A stretch of DNA of 13,905 nt, taken from assembly GCA_012518325.1 (NCBI GenBank), contig JAAYSR010000259.1, positions 1 through 13,905 of the forward strand. The letters are read 5' to 3'. Shown here piece by piece: positions 7,361-13,905 of the stretch. Source of the stretch: Bacillota bacterium. Lineage in GTDB: Bacteria > Bacillota > Limnochordia > Darwinibacteriales > Darwinibacteriaceae. Both the position numbers and the translations under genes were made by a program. Within the stretch, counting starts at the first letter, position 1. Each line of letters begins with the position of its first letter. Under the pieces are notes generated by a model. It was given only the letters and a program-made list of their open reading frames with translations. It searched no databases and was not told the origin of the DNA.

Positions 7361-9145
7361 GTGCTGAGCTTCGAACGGTTTTGGTCTAAGCTGGCCAAGA
7401 AAACCGAAATTCATACCATTCGTACCAAACTGATCCTGTCCTTTCTGGTGATCGCTTTAATTCCCCTTGGCATCATGGCTGTTTTTTCCTATCAAACCTA
7501 TTACGGGAGCCTTACCGCCAGTGTGACAGAGTATGCCCATGAGGTTGTTACCGGCATGGGCAGGGACCTGGATGATTACTTTTCTGACCTGGAAATGCTC
7601 TTAACCAGGGAACAGGATTTTTATATGGATCAGCTGATCAAGCTAGTTGACGGCAATGACTTCAACAATCGCAAGTATGTCTTTCGGATCTGGGAAGATC
7701 TAAACAATCTGCATACCGTCAAGCCTGGTTTGGAGGAGATATCACTCGTCTTTTCCAATGGGCAGCGTTTCAGCAACTACGGACTTTATTCCCTGGACTT
7801 TGCCGCCTTCAGGCAAGAGTTCCAGGCCAGCATGGAGGAAAGGGGCATCGCCATTTTAGGGCCCCACCCCAACTTCCTCAACCGCAATGTGGTTACTATG
7901 GTGAAACCGTACAGCTCACCTGCTGCCGAAAACGCAGTCTTTATGACTGCAGACATTAACTTGGACCGCCTGGCCAACATCACCGACGTCAAGCTGGGAA
8001 CCAGGGGCTATGTCTTTGTCGCGGACAGGGCAGGCCGGATCGTTTATCACCCGGATGCAGACAGGATCGGGATGACGAGCCGCTTTTTCCGGCATGATGT
8101 CCCCGGCGGCTTTGCAGACGGTTTTACCGATTACGAGCATGAGCGGTTCTTTTTGGCTACAGCCTTTTCACCTGTAACAGGCTGGACCGTGGTCAGTGTG
8201 GCCTATGCAGATGAAATCGGTGCCCAGGTCGCTCCTATACAGCGCATCACATTTGCTGTGATCGCTTTGATTCTGGCTGGGGTAATCCTATTGGCCGTGT
8301 ATTTATCCCATGCCCTGAGCCGGCCCATTAAGGAGCTCCAGAATCTTACCAAGCGGGCGGCCAACCATGATCTGTCTGTGCAGATCGTGCCTCAGGGCAA
8401 CGATGAAATTGCCATGCTGGGCCACAGTTTCAACAAGATGATTGCCAGGATCCAGGAGCTGATGGAGGAGAACGTCAGGGAGCAGAAGATGCTGCGCAAA
8501 CTGGAAATGGAAAGCCTGGACAACCAGATCAAGCCCCATTTCATCTATAACACCCTAGATCTGATCATCGGCCAGCTGGAGAGTAACCAGAATGAACAGG
8601 CCAGTTCGCTGATTGAAGCACTGGGCAACTTCTTCCGTCTCAGCCTCAGCAAAGGGCGGGAGATTGTGCCTATTGCCAGCGAAGTGGAGCATGTGCGTAA
8701 CTACCTGTTCATCCAGCAGCTGCGCCATGGCGAAGAGTACCAGTACGAAGTGGCAGTTGACTCAGACATCCTGGATAAGTACATCCCCAGGCTGCTGCTG
8801 CAGCCTCTGGTGGAAAATGCGATCTACCACGGTATTTTACAGGCCAACAGGCAGGGCAGGATCGAGATTCTCGGCTATCAGGAATCTGGCAGCGAGGACA
8901 TTATCTTTGAGATTCGGGACGACGGCGCGGGCATTGAGCCGGATCAGCTCCGGGACATTAATGAAGTGCTGCGCGGGCTGCGCAGCCTGGAGAATGAAAA
9001 GGAGTACTTTGGTTTGCGGAATGTGAATAAGCGCGCCAAGCTGATGTTTGGCGAAGACTATGGAGTGGTTTTGCGAAGTAAACTCGGCCGGGGAACAACC
9101 GCCGTCTTACGCATCAAAGCTGCCTGGGAGGATCCCAATGTGTAA
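7361..9145 (+). CDS. Sensor histidine kinase, YesM/LytS-like (Cache-HAMP-His_kinase-HATPase)
   Basis: Membrane sensor kinase of 594 residues. Transmembrane segments lie at about 24-44 and 296-317. Between them is an extracytoplasmic domain of about 250 residues with Cache features, including a membrane-proximal GTRGYVFVADRAGRIVYHPD. A HAMP linker (about 317-370, SRPIKELQNLTKRA) follows. The His_kinase box reads IKPHFIYNTLD with phospho-accepting His393. The ATPase domain has an N box LVENAIYH (Asn486), DDGAGI (520-525) and FGLRNV (550-555). Start is GTG 7361 with GGGGAGG just upstream; the gap to the binding-protein gene is 12 bases. The stop overlaps the response-regulator start by eight bases. 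It probably senses a sugar directly through the Cache domain, through the neighbouring binding protein, or both. The usual family box is INPHF or similar; Lys here replaces Asn and is not expected to abolish activity. Confidence 0.94.
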   Translation: MLSFERFWSKLAKKTEIHTIRTKLILSFLVIALIPLGIMAVFSYQTYYGSLTASVTEYAHEVVTGMGRDLDDYFSDLEMLLTREQDFYMDQLIKLVDGNDFNNRKYVFRIWEDLNNLHTVKPGLEEISLVFSNGQRFSNYGLYSLDFAAFRQEFQASMEERGIAILGPHPNFLNRNVVTMVKPYSSPAAENAVFMTADINLDRLANITDVKLGTRGYVFVADRAGRIVYHPDADRIGMTSRFFRHDVPGGFADGFTDYEHERFFLATAFSPVTGWTVVSVAYADEIGAQVAPIQRITFAVIALILAGVILLAVYLSHALSRPIKELQNLTKRAANHDLSVQIVPQGNDEIAMLGHSFNKMIARIQELMEENVREQKMLRKLEMESLDNQIKPHFIYNTLDLIIGQLESNQNEQASSLIEALGNFFRLSLSKGREIVPIASEVEHVRNYLFIQQLRHGEEYQYEVAVDSDILDKYIPRLLLQPLVENAIYHGILQANRQGRIEILGYQESGSEDIIFEIRDDGAGIEPDQLRDINEVLRGLRSLENEKEYFGLRNVNKRAKLMFGEDYGVVLRSKLGRGTTAVLRIKAAWEDPNV

Positions 9146-10280
9146 TCTGTTGATTGCTGAAGATGAAAAATATCTGCGGGAAAAGGTAACAAAGAATGTG
9201 GATTGGGAAGGGCGGGGCTACAGAGTATTTGTGGCCTCAGACGGAGAAGAGGCGCTGGAGATCATTCGGACCAGGCCCATTGACATTCTTGTAACTGATA
9301 TTCGCATGCCCGGCATGGACGGCCTGGAGTTAACAGGGGAGGCCAAGGCGATCAACCCGGAGCTTAAGATTATCGTGATCTCCGGCCATGCCGAGTTCGA
9401 GCTGGCCCAGGCGTCAATTCGCCTCGGCGTAGAAGATTATCTGCTGAAGCCCTTTCGCACTAAGCGGCTCTTGGAAGTGGTTGAAAAGGCCCGGGGCAAG
9501 CTGGAGAAGGAACGGGAGCGCCGCAGGCTGGCGCAGCAGCAGGAGCAAATGGCCAGGCACAGCCTGGAGGAGCGTTTTACCAGAGTATTCAGCTGGCTGG
9601 CCAATCCAGACCAGTTCCTGAGTCAGCCTCAGGTGCCCATTCGCCTGCGCCTGGGCGAGATCCTCAAGTCAGGGACTTTGCAGGAGCTTGTCGAAGAGAT
9701 CCGCCTGCTCCACAGGTCCATGGACGAGGCCCGGGAAGATGCGGACCGCCTGCTGATTATCCTCAATGATGTTGTGATCACAACCCTGAGTACGATTGGT
9801 GATCTAGGCTTTGATCTGGAAAAGGGCATCGGCATCATGGGCAAGCACCTGCCGTCCAATGCAGAAACCCAGTTTGCCGATTTAAAAAAATGGGTAGAAG
9901 ACTTCCTTTTTGATATCAACAGCCTGGTGGAGTCGGGGCAGGGGCAGAGCATGGAGCAGCTGATCCACAGTGTCAAGGTCTATGTAGAGGAGCATTACCG
10001 CAGCGGCGTCACTCTCAACACCATGGCTGCCAAGCTGAATATGAGCCCTTCACAGCTCAGCAAGCTTTTCCTTGAGTACGCCGGTGAGCACTTTTCCGAC
10101 TATGTAACGGGATTAAAAGTAAAGAAGGCGAAGGAGCTTCTCAAAGGCACAGACGACCGCATCTATGAAATCGCAGACTACCTTGGCTTCAGCGATGCCT
10201 ATTATTTCAGCTCCTGGTTCAAGAGAACGGTGGGATGCAGTCCCACCGAATACCGGGAGGGATTGTCAATAAAAGGATAA
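9138..10280 (+). CDS. Response regulator, YesN type (receiver plus AraC-family DNA-binding domain)
   Basis: Cytoplasmic transcription factor, 380 residues, the expected partner of the kinase upstream. The start is ATG 9138 because GGGAGG (9126-9131) sits six bases upstream and the protein then opens with a canonical receiver, MCNLLIAEDEKYLRE. A longer in-frame start at 9048 would lie deep inside the kinase gene. The receiver has acidic residues Glu8/Asp9, phospho-accepting Asp54 in TDIRMPGMDG, Ser82 and Lys104 in LLKPF. A charged helical stretch (about 110-135) leads to a poorly defined middle region. Residues about 275-378 form the double helix-turn-helix AraC domain, including NTMAAKLNMSPSQLSKLF and IADYLGFSDAYYFSSWFKR. 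Regulators of this type usually activate nearby sugar transporter genes. The next gene, 131 bases downstream, is a sugar-binding protein and a natural target. No terminator was seen after the stop. Confidence 0.94.
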   Translation: MCNLLIAEDEKYLREKVTKNVDWEGRGYRVFVASDGEEALEIIRTRPIDILVTDIRMPGMDGLELTGEAKAINPELKIIVISGHAEFELAQASIRLGVEDYLLKPFRTKRLLEVVEKARGKLEKERERRRLAQQQEQMARHSLEERFTRVFSWLANPDQFLSQPQVPIRLRLGEILKSGTLQELVEEIRLLHRSMDEAREDADRLLIILNDVVITTLSTIGDLGFDLEKGIGIMGKHLPSNAETQFADLKKWVEDFLFDINSLVESGQGQSMEQLIHSVKVYVEEHYRSGVTLNTMAAKLNMSPSQLSKLFLEYAGEHFSDYVTGLKVKKAKELLKGTDDRIYEIADYLGFSDAYYFSSWFKRTVGCSPTEYREGLSIKG

Positions 10281-10330
10281 GTAAAGTTGTAAAGAAAGAA
10301 AAATATCAAAACAAATAGAAATATATTAAA

Positions 10331-10359
10331 TGGAGTCGCGGCTGTCTCACCCTTATAAT
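10331..10359 (+). promoter_or_regulatory. Putative sigma-A promoter of the second transporter operon, preceded by AT-rich leader
   Basis: TATAAT (10354-10359) is a perfect -10 box. At 17 bases upstream the -35 position is TGGAGT (10331-10336), only three of six consensus bases, which suggests dependence on an activator. The 50 bases before it (10281-10330) are 42/50 A or T and contain GTAAAGTT-GTAAAGAA (10281-10296) and two AAATAT words 18 bases apart (10301, 10319). These could serve as an UP element or as binding sites for the response regulator encoded just upstream. An imperfect dyad AACCG-GCAAAT-CGGTT (10368-10383) lies just after the expected transcription start and could be an operator. 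Confidence 0.5.
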
Positions 10360-10411
10360 GAAGGAGTAACCGGCAAATCGGTTAACAACTAGAAAGAAGG
10401 GTGGCAAAACC

Positions 10412-11497
10412 ATGAAGAGAATTCTTGTGTTGGCAGTAACTCTCTCCATTTTATTGACCAGTTTTTCAGTTGCATTCGCTCAAAGGGTGGACGTCGGTAT
10501 CGTCCTGCCTACAAAGGACGAACCCCGCTGGCTGCAGGACGTCGCTCGCTTTGAAGATGTCATCAGAGAAACTCCTTATTCGGTAGAAGTATTGTTCAGC
10601 CAAGGTTCCTCCGCTGTTGAGAGAACCAATGTCGAAACCCTGATTGCCAGGGGTGCACGTGTCATCATTATCTGCGCCCACGACGCTGCTGCCGCAGCTA
10701 TTGCTGTGGAAACCGCCAAAGCTGAAGGCATCACCGTTATTTCCTATGACCGCCTGATCACTGATACTGATGCCCTCGACTACTACGTCACATTCGACAG
10801 CGTCTCCGTCGGTGAGGCCATGGGTGAGTACCTGGCGGCCAATGCCAAGGGCAAGGGCAATCCTCTCTACCTCTATGCAGGAGCCCTCACAGACAACAAC
10901 GCCTTCCTGTTCTTCCAGGGCGCTTGGAATGTTTTGCAGCCCTTGATTGCAGACGGAACATTTGTAATTAAGAACTCCGTACAGGCACAGAACTACCAGG
11001 ATACTCTGGAACTGACCAGGGAACAGCTGGCAGCCATCATTGGCGAAGTAACCACCGACTGGGACTTCAACGTAGCCAAGTCCAAGGCTGAAGCTCACCT
11101 CACAGTTGCTGAAGAAGCAGACAAGGGAGAAGTATTCATTCTGGCTCCCAACGATGGTACTGCCCGTTCCATCGCAGACGTTTTCGCAGCAGACGTACAT
11201 GTGACCAACTACTACATTACCGGCCAAGACGCTGAGAAAGCTTCCGTACAGTACATCATCGACGGACAGCAGAGCATGACTGTCTTCAAGGATACCAGAA
11301 CTCTCGCCGCAGACGCCATGAACATGGCCATTGAGATTCTGGAAGGCCGTCAGCCTCAGACTGATGCATCCTACTTCAACCAGGTTGTAGATGTACCTGC
11401 CAAGCAGACACCAGTAGTCATCGTTACCCAAGACAACGTAAAATCCGTCTTGATTGACTCCGGCTACTACGATGCCAGCGACTTTGTTGGCCTCTAA
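10412..11497 (+). CDS. Second ChvE-type periplasmic sugar-binding protein
   Basis: Extracytoplasmic receptor for the second sugar importer, 361 residues. The signal peptide spans residues 1-23 (MKR, hydrophobic core, VAFA with cleavage before Gln24), again with no lipobox Cys. It shares ChvE/XylF-family landmarks with the protein at 936: VLPTKDEPRW, SYDRLITDTDALDYY, LTDNNAFLFFQGAW, APNDGTA, ITGQDAEKASV and FKDTRTLA. The lobe regions differ and there is an extra stretch around TREQLAAIIGEVTTDWDFNV. It is therefore a paralogue that may bind a different sugar, for example another aldopentose; the sequence alone does not decide this. The ribosome binding site is GAAGGGTGG just before ATG 10412. 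The ATPase gene follows 70 bases downstream after a hairpin. A YesN-type regulator immediately upstream suggests inducible expression. Confidence 0.92.
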   Translation: MKRILVLAVTLSILLTSFSVAFAQRVDVGIVLPTKDEPRWLQDVARFEDVIRETPYSVEVLFSQGSSAVERTNVETLIARGARVIIICAHDAAAAAIAVETAKAEGITVISYDRLITDTDALDYYVTFDSVSVGEAMGEYLAANAKGKGNPLYLYAGALTDNNAFLFFQGAWNVLQPLIADGTFVIKNSVQAQNYQDTLELTREQLAAIIGEVTTDWDFNVAKSKAEAHLTVAEEADKGEVFILAPNDGTARSIADVFAADVHVTNYYITGQDAEKASVQYIIDGQQSMTVFKDTRTLAADAMNMAIEILEGRQPQTDASYFNQVVDVPAKQTPVVIVTQDNVKSVLIDSGYYDASDFVGL

Positions 11498-11513
11498 GCA
11501 GAAAAATTAATCC

Positions 11514-11539
11514 AGGCCGGCTCGCTATCGGGCCGGCCT
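11514..11539 (+). promoter_or_regulatory. Intercistronic hairpin between binding-protein and ATPase genes of operon 2
   Basis: AGGCCGGC (11514-11521) pairs with GCCGGCCT (11532-11539), an 8 bp all-matched GC-rich stem around a 10-base loop. It begins 17 bases after the binding-protein stop and ends before the ATPase ribosome binding site (GGAAGGGAGGG, 11551-11561). It is followed by TCTCAAAG rather than a T-run, so it is better read as an mRNA-stabilising or partial-termination element. It occupies the same place as the hairpin at 2000-2025, but the stem sequence is different. Confidence 0.7.
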
Positions 11540-11567
11540 TCTCAAAGTATGGAAGGGAGGGCTGATC

Positions 11568-13109
11568 ATGGCTAAGGATCTCATCTTAGAGATGAGGAAC
11601 ATCACCAAGGAATTCCCCGGTGTGAAGGCGCTGGATGGGGTAACTTTCGAAGTGGAAAGGGGAGAAATCCACTGCCTTGTCGGCGAAAACGGGGCCGGCA
11701 AGTCTACGCTGATGAAGGTGCTCTCAGGTGTCTATCCCTACGGCTCCTACGAGGGCGAGATTGTGCTGAACGGCCAAGTGCAGGAGTTTCGCCACATCTC
11801 GGACAGCGAAAAACAGGGGATTGCCATTATTTACCAAGAGCTGGCCCTGTTTCCGGAGCTGCCTGTCTATGAAAACATTTTTATGGGCAATGAAATCATC
11901 AATGGACGAGTGATTGACTGGAACGAGACTAAGGTTAGGGCTGCTGAGATGCTGAAGCGGGTTGGGCTGAAGGTGGATCCCAGTACCAAGGTTAAAGAGC
12001 TTGGGGTGGGTCAGAGGCAGCTGGTGGAAATCGCTAAGGCGCTTTCCAAAGACGTCGACCTTTTGATTCTCGATGAACCCACAGCAGCCCTCAATGAAGA
12101 GGACAGCCAGAACCTCCTAAACCTCTTGAGGGAGCTCAAGAGCCAGGGAGTCACCTCTATCATGATCTCCCACAAGCTGAAAGAGATTGTGGCCATCGCT
12201 GATACGATCACTGTTCTCAGGGACGGCTGCGTGGTTACCTCCTTAGATGCCAAGGAGCGCAAAATTGAGGAGCAGGAGATCATTAAGCATATGGTGGGCC
12301 GTGAAATTGAAAATATCTACCCGGCCCGGGATGTCACTGTGGGTGAAGTTGCCTTTGAGGTGAAGAACTGGACTGTGGTGGATCGGGTCAGCGGACGGGA
12401 GATCCTGCACAATGTGAACTTAAATGTCCGCAAAGGAGAGATCGTAGGCTTGGCCGGGCTGATGGGGGCCGGACGCACGGAGCTGGCTTTGAGTCTCTTT
12501 GGCAATGTGCCGGGTTACGACTTGCGCGGCGGGGAAATGTACCTTGACGGCAAGCGGGTTGAGTTTAAGCACCCTGCAGATGCCATTGCTGCAGGAATGG
12601 CCTATGTGACAGAAGATCGCAAGGGCAACGGCCTGATTTTGATCCAGGATGTGAAGTTCAATGTAACCGTCTCCGCTTTGGAGAAGCTTGTCCACAATTT
12701 AGTGGTCAATGAAAACGAAGAAATTACGGTTGCCAATGAGTACCGGGAGTCTTTTGACATTCGTACCCCCAGCGTGCAGACAGTGACCGGGACGCTTTCT
12801 GGCGGCAACCAGCAAAAAACGTCTTTGGCGAAAAGCTTGTTTTCCGAGCCCAGCCTGATCATTTTGGATGAACCCACTCGGGGGATTGATGTAGGCGCCA
12901 AGTTCGAAATCTACAGTCTGATGAATCAACTTGTAGCGCGGGGCTTAAGTATCATAATGATTTCTAGTGAACTCTTAGAAGTATTAGGCATGAGCGACCG
13001 CATCTACATTATGTCCGAAGGGACCATCACCGGTGAGCTTGACGCTAAAGATGCCACAGAGGAGAAAGTGATGGCCATGGCTACAAAAACAGTGGAGGAG
13101 GCAGTGTGA
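11568..13109 (+). CDS. mmsA: Sugar ABC transporter ATPase of the second importer (MmsA/GguA, XylG type)
   Basis: Cytoplasmic ATPase with two fused nucleotide-binding domains, 513 residues, paralogous along its whole length to the protein at 2051. Domain 1 has Walker A GENGAGKS (Lys45), the degenerate signature GVGQRQ and Walker B LILDEP (Asp169, Glu170). Domain 2 has a degenerate Walker A GLMGAGRTE with Arg303 for Lys, signature LSGGNQ (410-415) and Walker B LDEPTRG (Asp434, Glu435). One competent and one degenerate set is normal for this family. The ATG start is supported by GGAAGGGAGGG seven bases upstream and by the aligned start of the paralogue. The stop and the permease start share one base (TGATG), indicating translational coupling. 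Confidence 0.95.
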   Translation: MAKDLILEMRNITKEFPGVKALDGVTFEVERGEIHCLVGENGAGKSTLMKVLSGVYPYGSYEGEIVLNGQVQEFRHISDSEKQGIAIIYQELALFPELPVYENIFMGNEIINGRVIDWNETKVRAAEMLKRVGLKVDPSTKVKELGVGQRQLVEIAKALSKDVDLLILDEPTAALNEEDSQNLLNLLRELKSQGVTSIMISHKLKEIVAIADTITVLRDGCVVTSLDAKERKIEEQEIIKHMVGREIENIYPARDVTVGEVAFEVKNWTVVDRVSGREILHNVNLNVRKGEIVGLAGLMGAGRTELALSLFGNVPGYDLRGGEMYLDGKRVEFKHPADAIAAGMAYVTEDRKGNGLILIQDVKFNVTVSALEKLVHNLVVNENEEITVANEYRESFDIRTPSVQTVTGTLSGGNQQKTSLAKSLFSEPSLIILDEPTRGIDVGAKFEIYSLMNQLVARGLSIIMISSELLEVLGMSDRIYIMSEGTITGELDAKDATEEKVMAMATKTVEEAV

Positions 13110-13905
13110 TGAAAACGGCAAGAGCGACCAGTTCCAGGCACAAGAAGGAAAGCCTCGCTGCTGAGGTTACATCGCTGCTCGTGAAAAACATTCGTGACTA
13201 TGCAATGTATATTGCCTTGGCAGTCATTTTCCTTATTTTTACGATTGCCACCAACGGCCTGTTTATATCTTCCCGGAACCTGATCAACCTGGTGAACCAG
13301 ACAGGTTATGTGGCGGTATTGGCCATTGGCATGACGTTGATTTTGATTATCAAGCATATTGACCTGTCCATCGGCTTTGTGGCAGGTTTCCTGGGTGCAG
13401 TGGCAGCCATTCTGCTCATGAACGGGTGGAATGTGTGGCTGGTAATACCCTTTGTACTGCTGTGCGGTGTCTTGGTCGGGGTATACCAGGGCTTCTTGGT
13501 GACCAAGATTAAGGTTCCGGCCTTTGTGACAACACTGGCGGGCATGTTTATGTTCAGGGGATTGCTTTCCATGGTTACAGCAGGTACCGGCACGATTATC
13601 GTCAGGGATCGGACCTTTTTGCAGCTCTCTAACGGCTACATTCCCGATTTGCCCTGGGGCCAGACTCTCGACTTTCATCTGCTCACTGTGATCATTGGCA
13701 TCGGCCTGGTATTTGCCATGGTTTATTCCCAGATCAGGCACAGGCAGAGCCTGAAACGCTATGATTTTGAAACTACTTCCATGAGCATTTTTGTCATCAA
13801 ACAGGCCGCGCTGTCGATTCTGATTATGGTAATTACTTGGATTATGGCTACCTACCGAGGCATTCCCTGGACCGCGGTGATTGTCTCTGTAGTGCTTTTG
13901 ATTTA
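13109..13905 (+). CDS. mmsB: Sugar ABC transporter permease of the second importer (3' end cut off by window)
   Basis: Open from ATG 13109 to the end of the window with no stop, giving 265 complete codons of a protein that should be near 390-410 residues. GGAGGAGG (13094-13101) lies seven bases before the start, and the ATG shares its A with the ATPase stop. After a charged, presumably cytoplasmic N-terminus of about 35 residues, hydrophobic membrane segments follow one another. Family landmarks of BPD_transp_2 permeases are KHIDLSIGFV, VPAFVTTLAGMFMFRGL and TYRGIPWTAVIV, each with a counterpart in the permease at 3598. In KHIDLSIG, Lys-His replaces the Gly-Asn of the first permease's GGNIDLSVG. 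It would form the homodimeric channel of the second importer. The C-terminal ATPase-contact loop lies outside the window. Confidence 0.92.
   Translation, partial: MKTARATSSRHKKESLAAEVTSLLVKNIRDYAMYIALAVIFLIFTIATNGLFISSRNLINLVNQTGYVAVLAIGMTLILIIKHIDLSIGFVAGFLGAVAAILLMNGWNVWLVIPFVLLCGVLVGVYQGFLVTKIKVPAFVTTLAGMFMFRGLLSMVTAGTGTIIVRDRTFLQLSNGYIPDLPWGQTLDFHLLTVIIGIGLVFAMVYSQIRHRQSLKRYDFETTSMSIFVIKQAALSILIMVITWIMATYRGIPWTAVIVSVVLLI

Noticed and set aside
9048..9137. Upstream ATG 9048 as start of the response regulator
   Set aside because: It would add 30 residues encoded in another frame of the kinase gene before a canonical receiver start, while ATG 9138 has an excellent ribosome binding site.
10466..11431. 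Long minus-strand open frame (321 codons) opposite the second binding-protein gene
   Set aside because: Same reason: antisense to a clear family member. The recurrence in both binding-protein genes reflects similar codon composition, not a conserved antisense gene.
13004..13741. Minus-strand open frame (245 codons) opposite the ATPase end and second permease
   Set aside because: The plus strand carries an unmistakable permease that runs off the window. The antisense product is rich in Gln, His and Asn with no domain signs.
1..13905. CRISPR arrays, transposases, phage or defence genes, tRNA or rRNA
   Set aside because: No direct-repeat arrays, integrase/transposase motifs, terminal inverted repeats or cloverleaf-like segments were seen. 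The window is densely filled with sugar transport, sensing and catabolic genes.

Overview
Kind of organism. The window is a pentose (xylose-type) uptake, sensing and catabolism locus with every gene on the + strand. Strong AGGAGG-type ribosome binding sites, a YesM/YesN-type sensor pair, a ROK regulator of xylose-repressor type and moderate GC suggest a Bacillota (Firmicutes) relative. All three sugar-binding proteins have ordinary signal peptides without a lipobox cysteine. That is unusual for a monoderm and fits a diderm (two-membrane) Bacillota lineage better; this placement is inference and rests on no database comparison. Layout. (1) 1-777: 3' part of a ROK-family protein, probably a xylose repressor. 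(2) 936-6183: a compact cluster of a ChvE-type sugar-binding protein, its double-domain ATPase, its permease, and xylose isomerase with all catalytic and metal residues in place. It closes with a strong intrinsic terminator at 6220-6263. (3) 6356-10280: a sensory cassette of an orphan periplasmic binding protein, a Cache/HAMP histidine kinase and an AraC-type response regulator. The spacing is tight and the kinase and regulator genes overlap. (4) 10412 to the window end: a second, paralogous ChvE-type transporter (binding protein, ATPase, truncated permease), preceded by an AT-rich leader with a near-consensus -10 box. How the parts work together. The likely picture is that the orphan binding protein and/or the kinase's own Cache domain sense a sugar outside the cytoplasmic membrane. 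The kinase then phosphorylates the AraC-type regulator, which activates one or both flanking transporters. The first transporter brings in xylose or a related sugar, xylose isomerase makes xylulose from it, and the ROK protein may repress the cluster when xylose is absent. This matches the logic of the known XylFII-LytS/YesN (Clostridium beijerinckii) and AraPST (Geobacillus) systems. It is therefore a variant of a described theme, not a wholly new system. The less ordinary observations are the sensory cassette sandwiched between two paralogous transporters, hairpins at the same place (between binding-protein and ATPase genes) in both transporter operons, a perfect palindrome and tandem repeats in the first leader, and short words shared by the two leaders. 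No RNA genes, mobile elements, CRISPR arrays or origins were seen, and no gap between genes exceeds about 160 bases.
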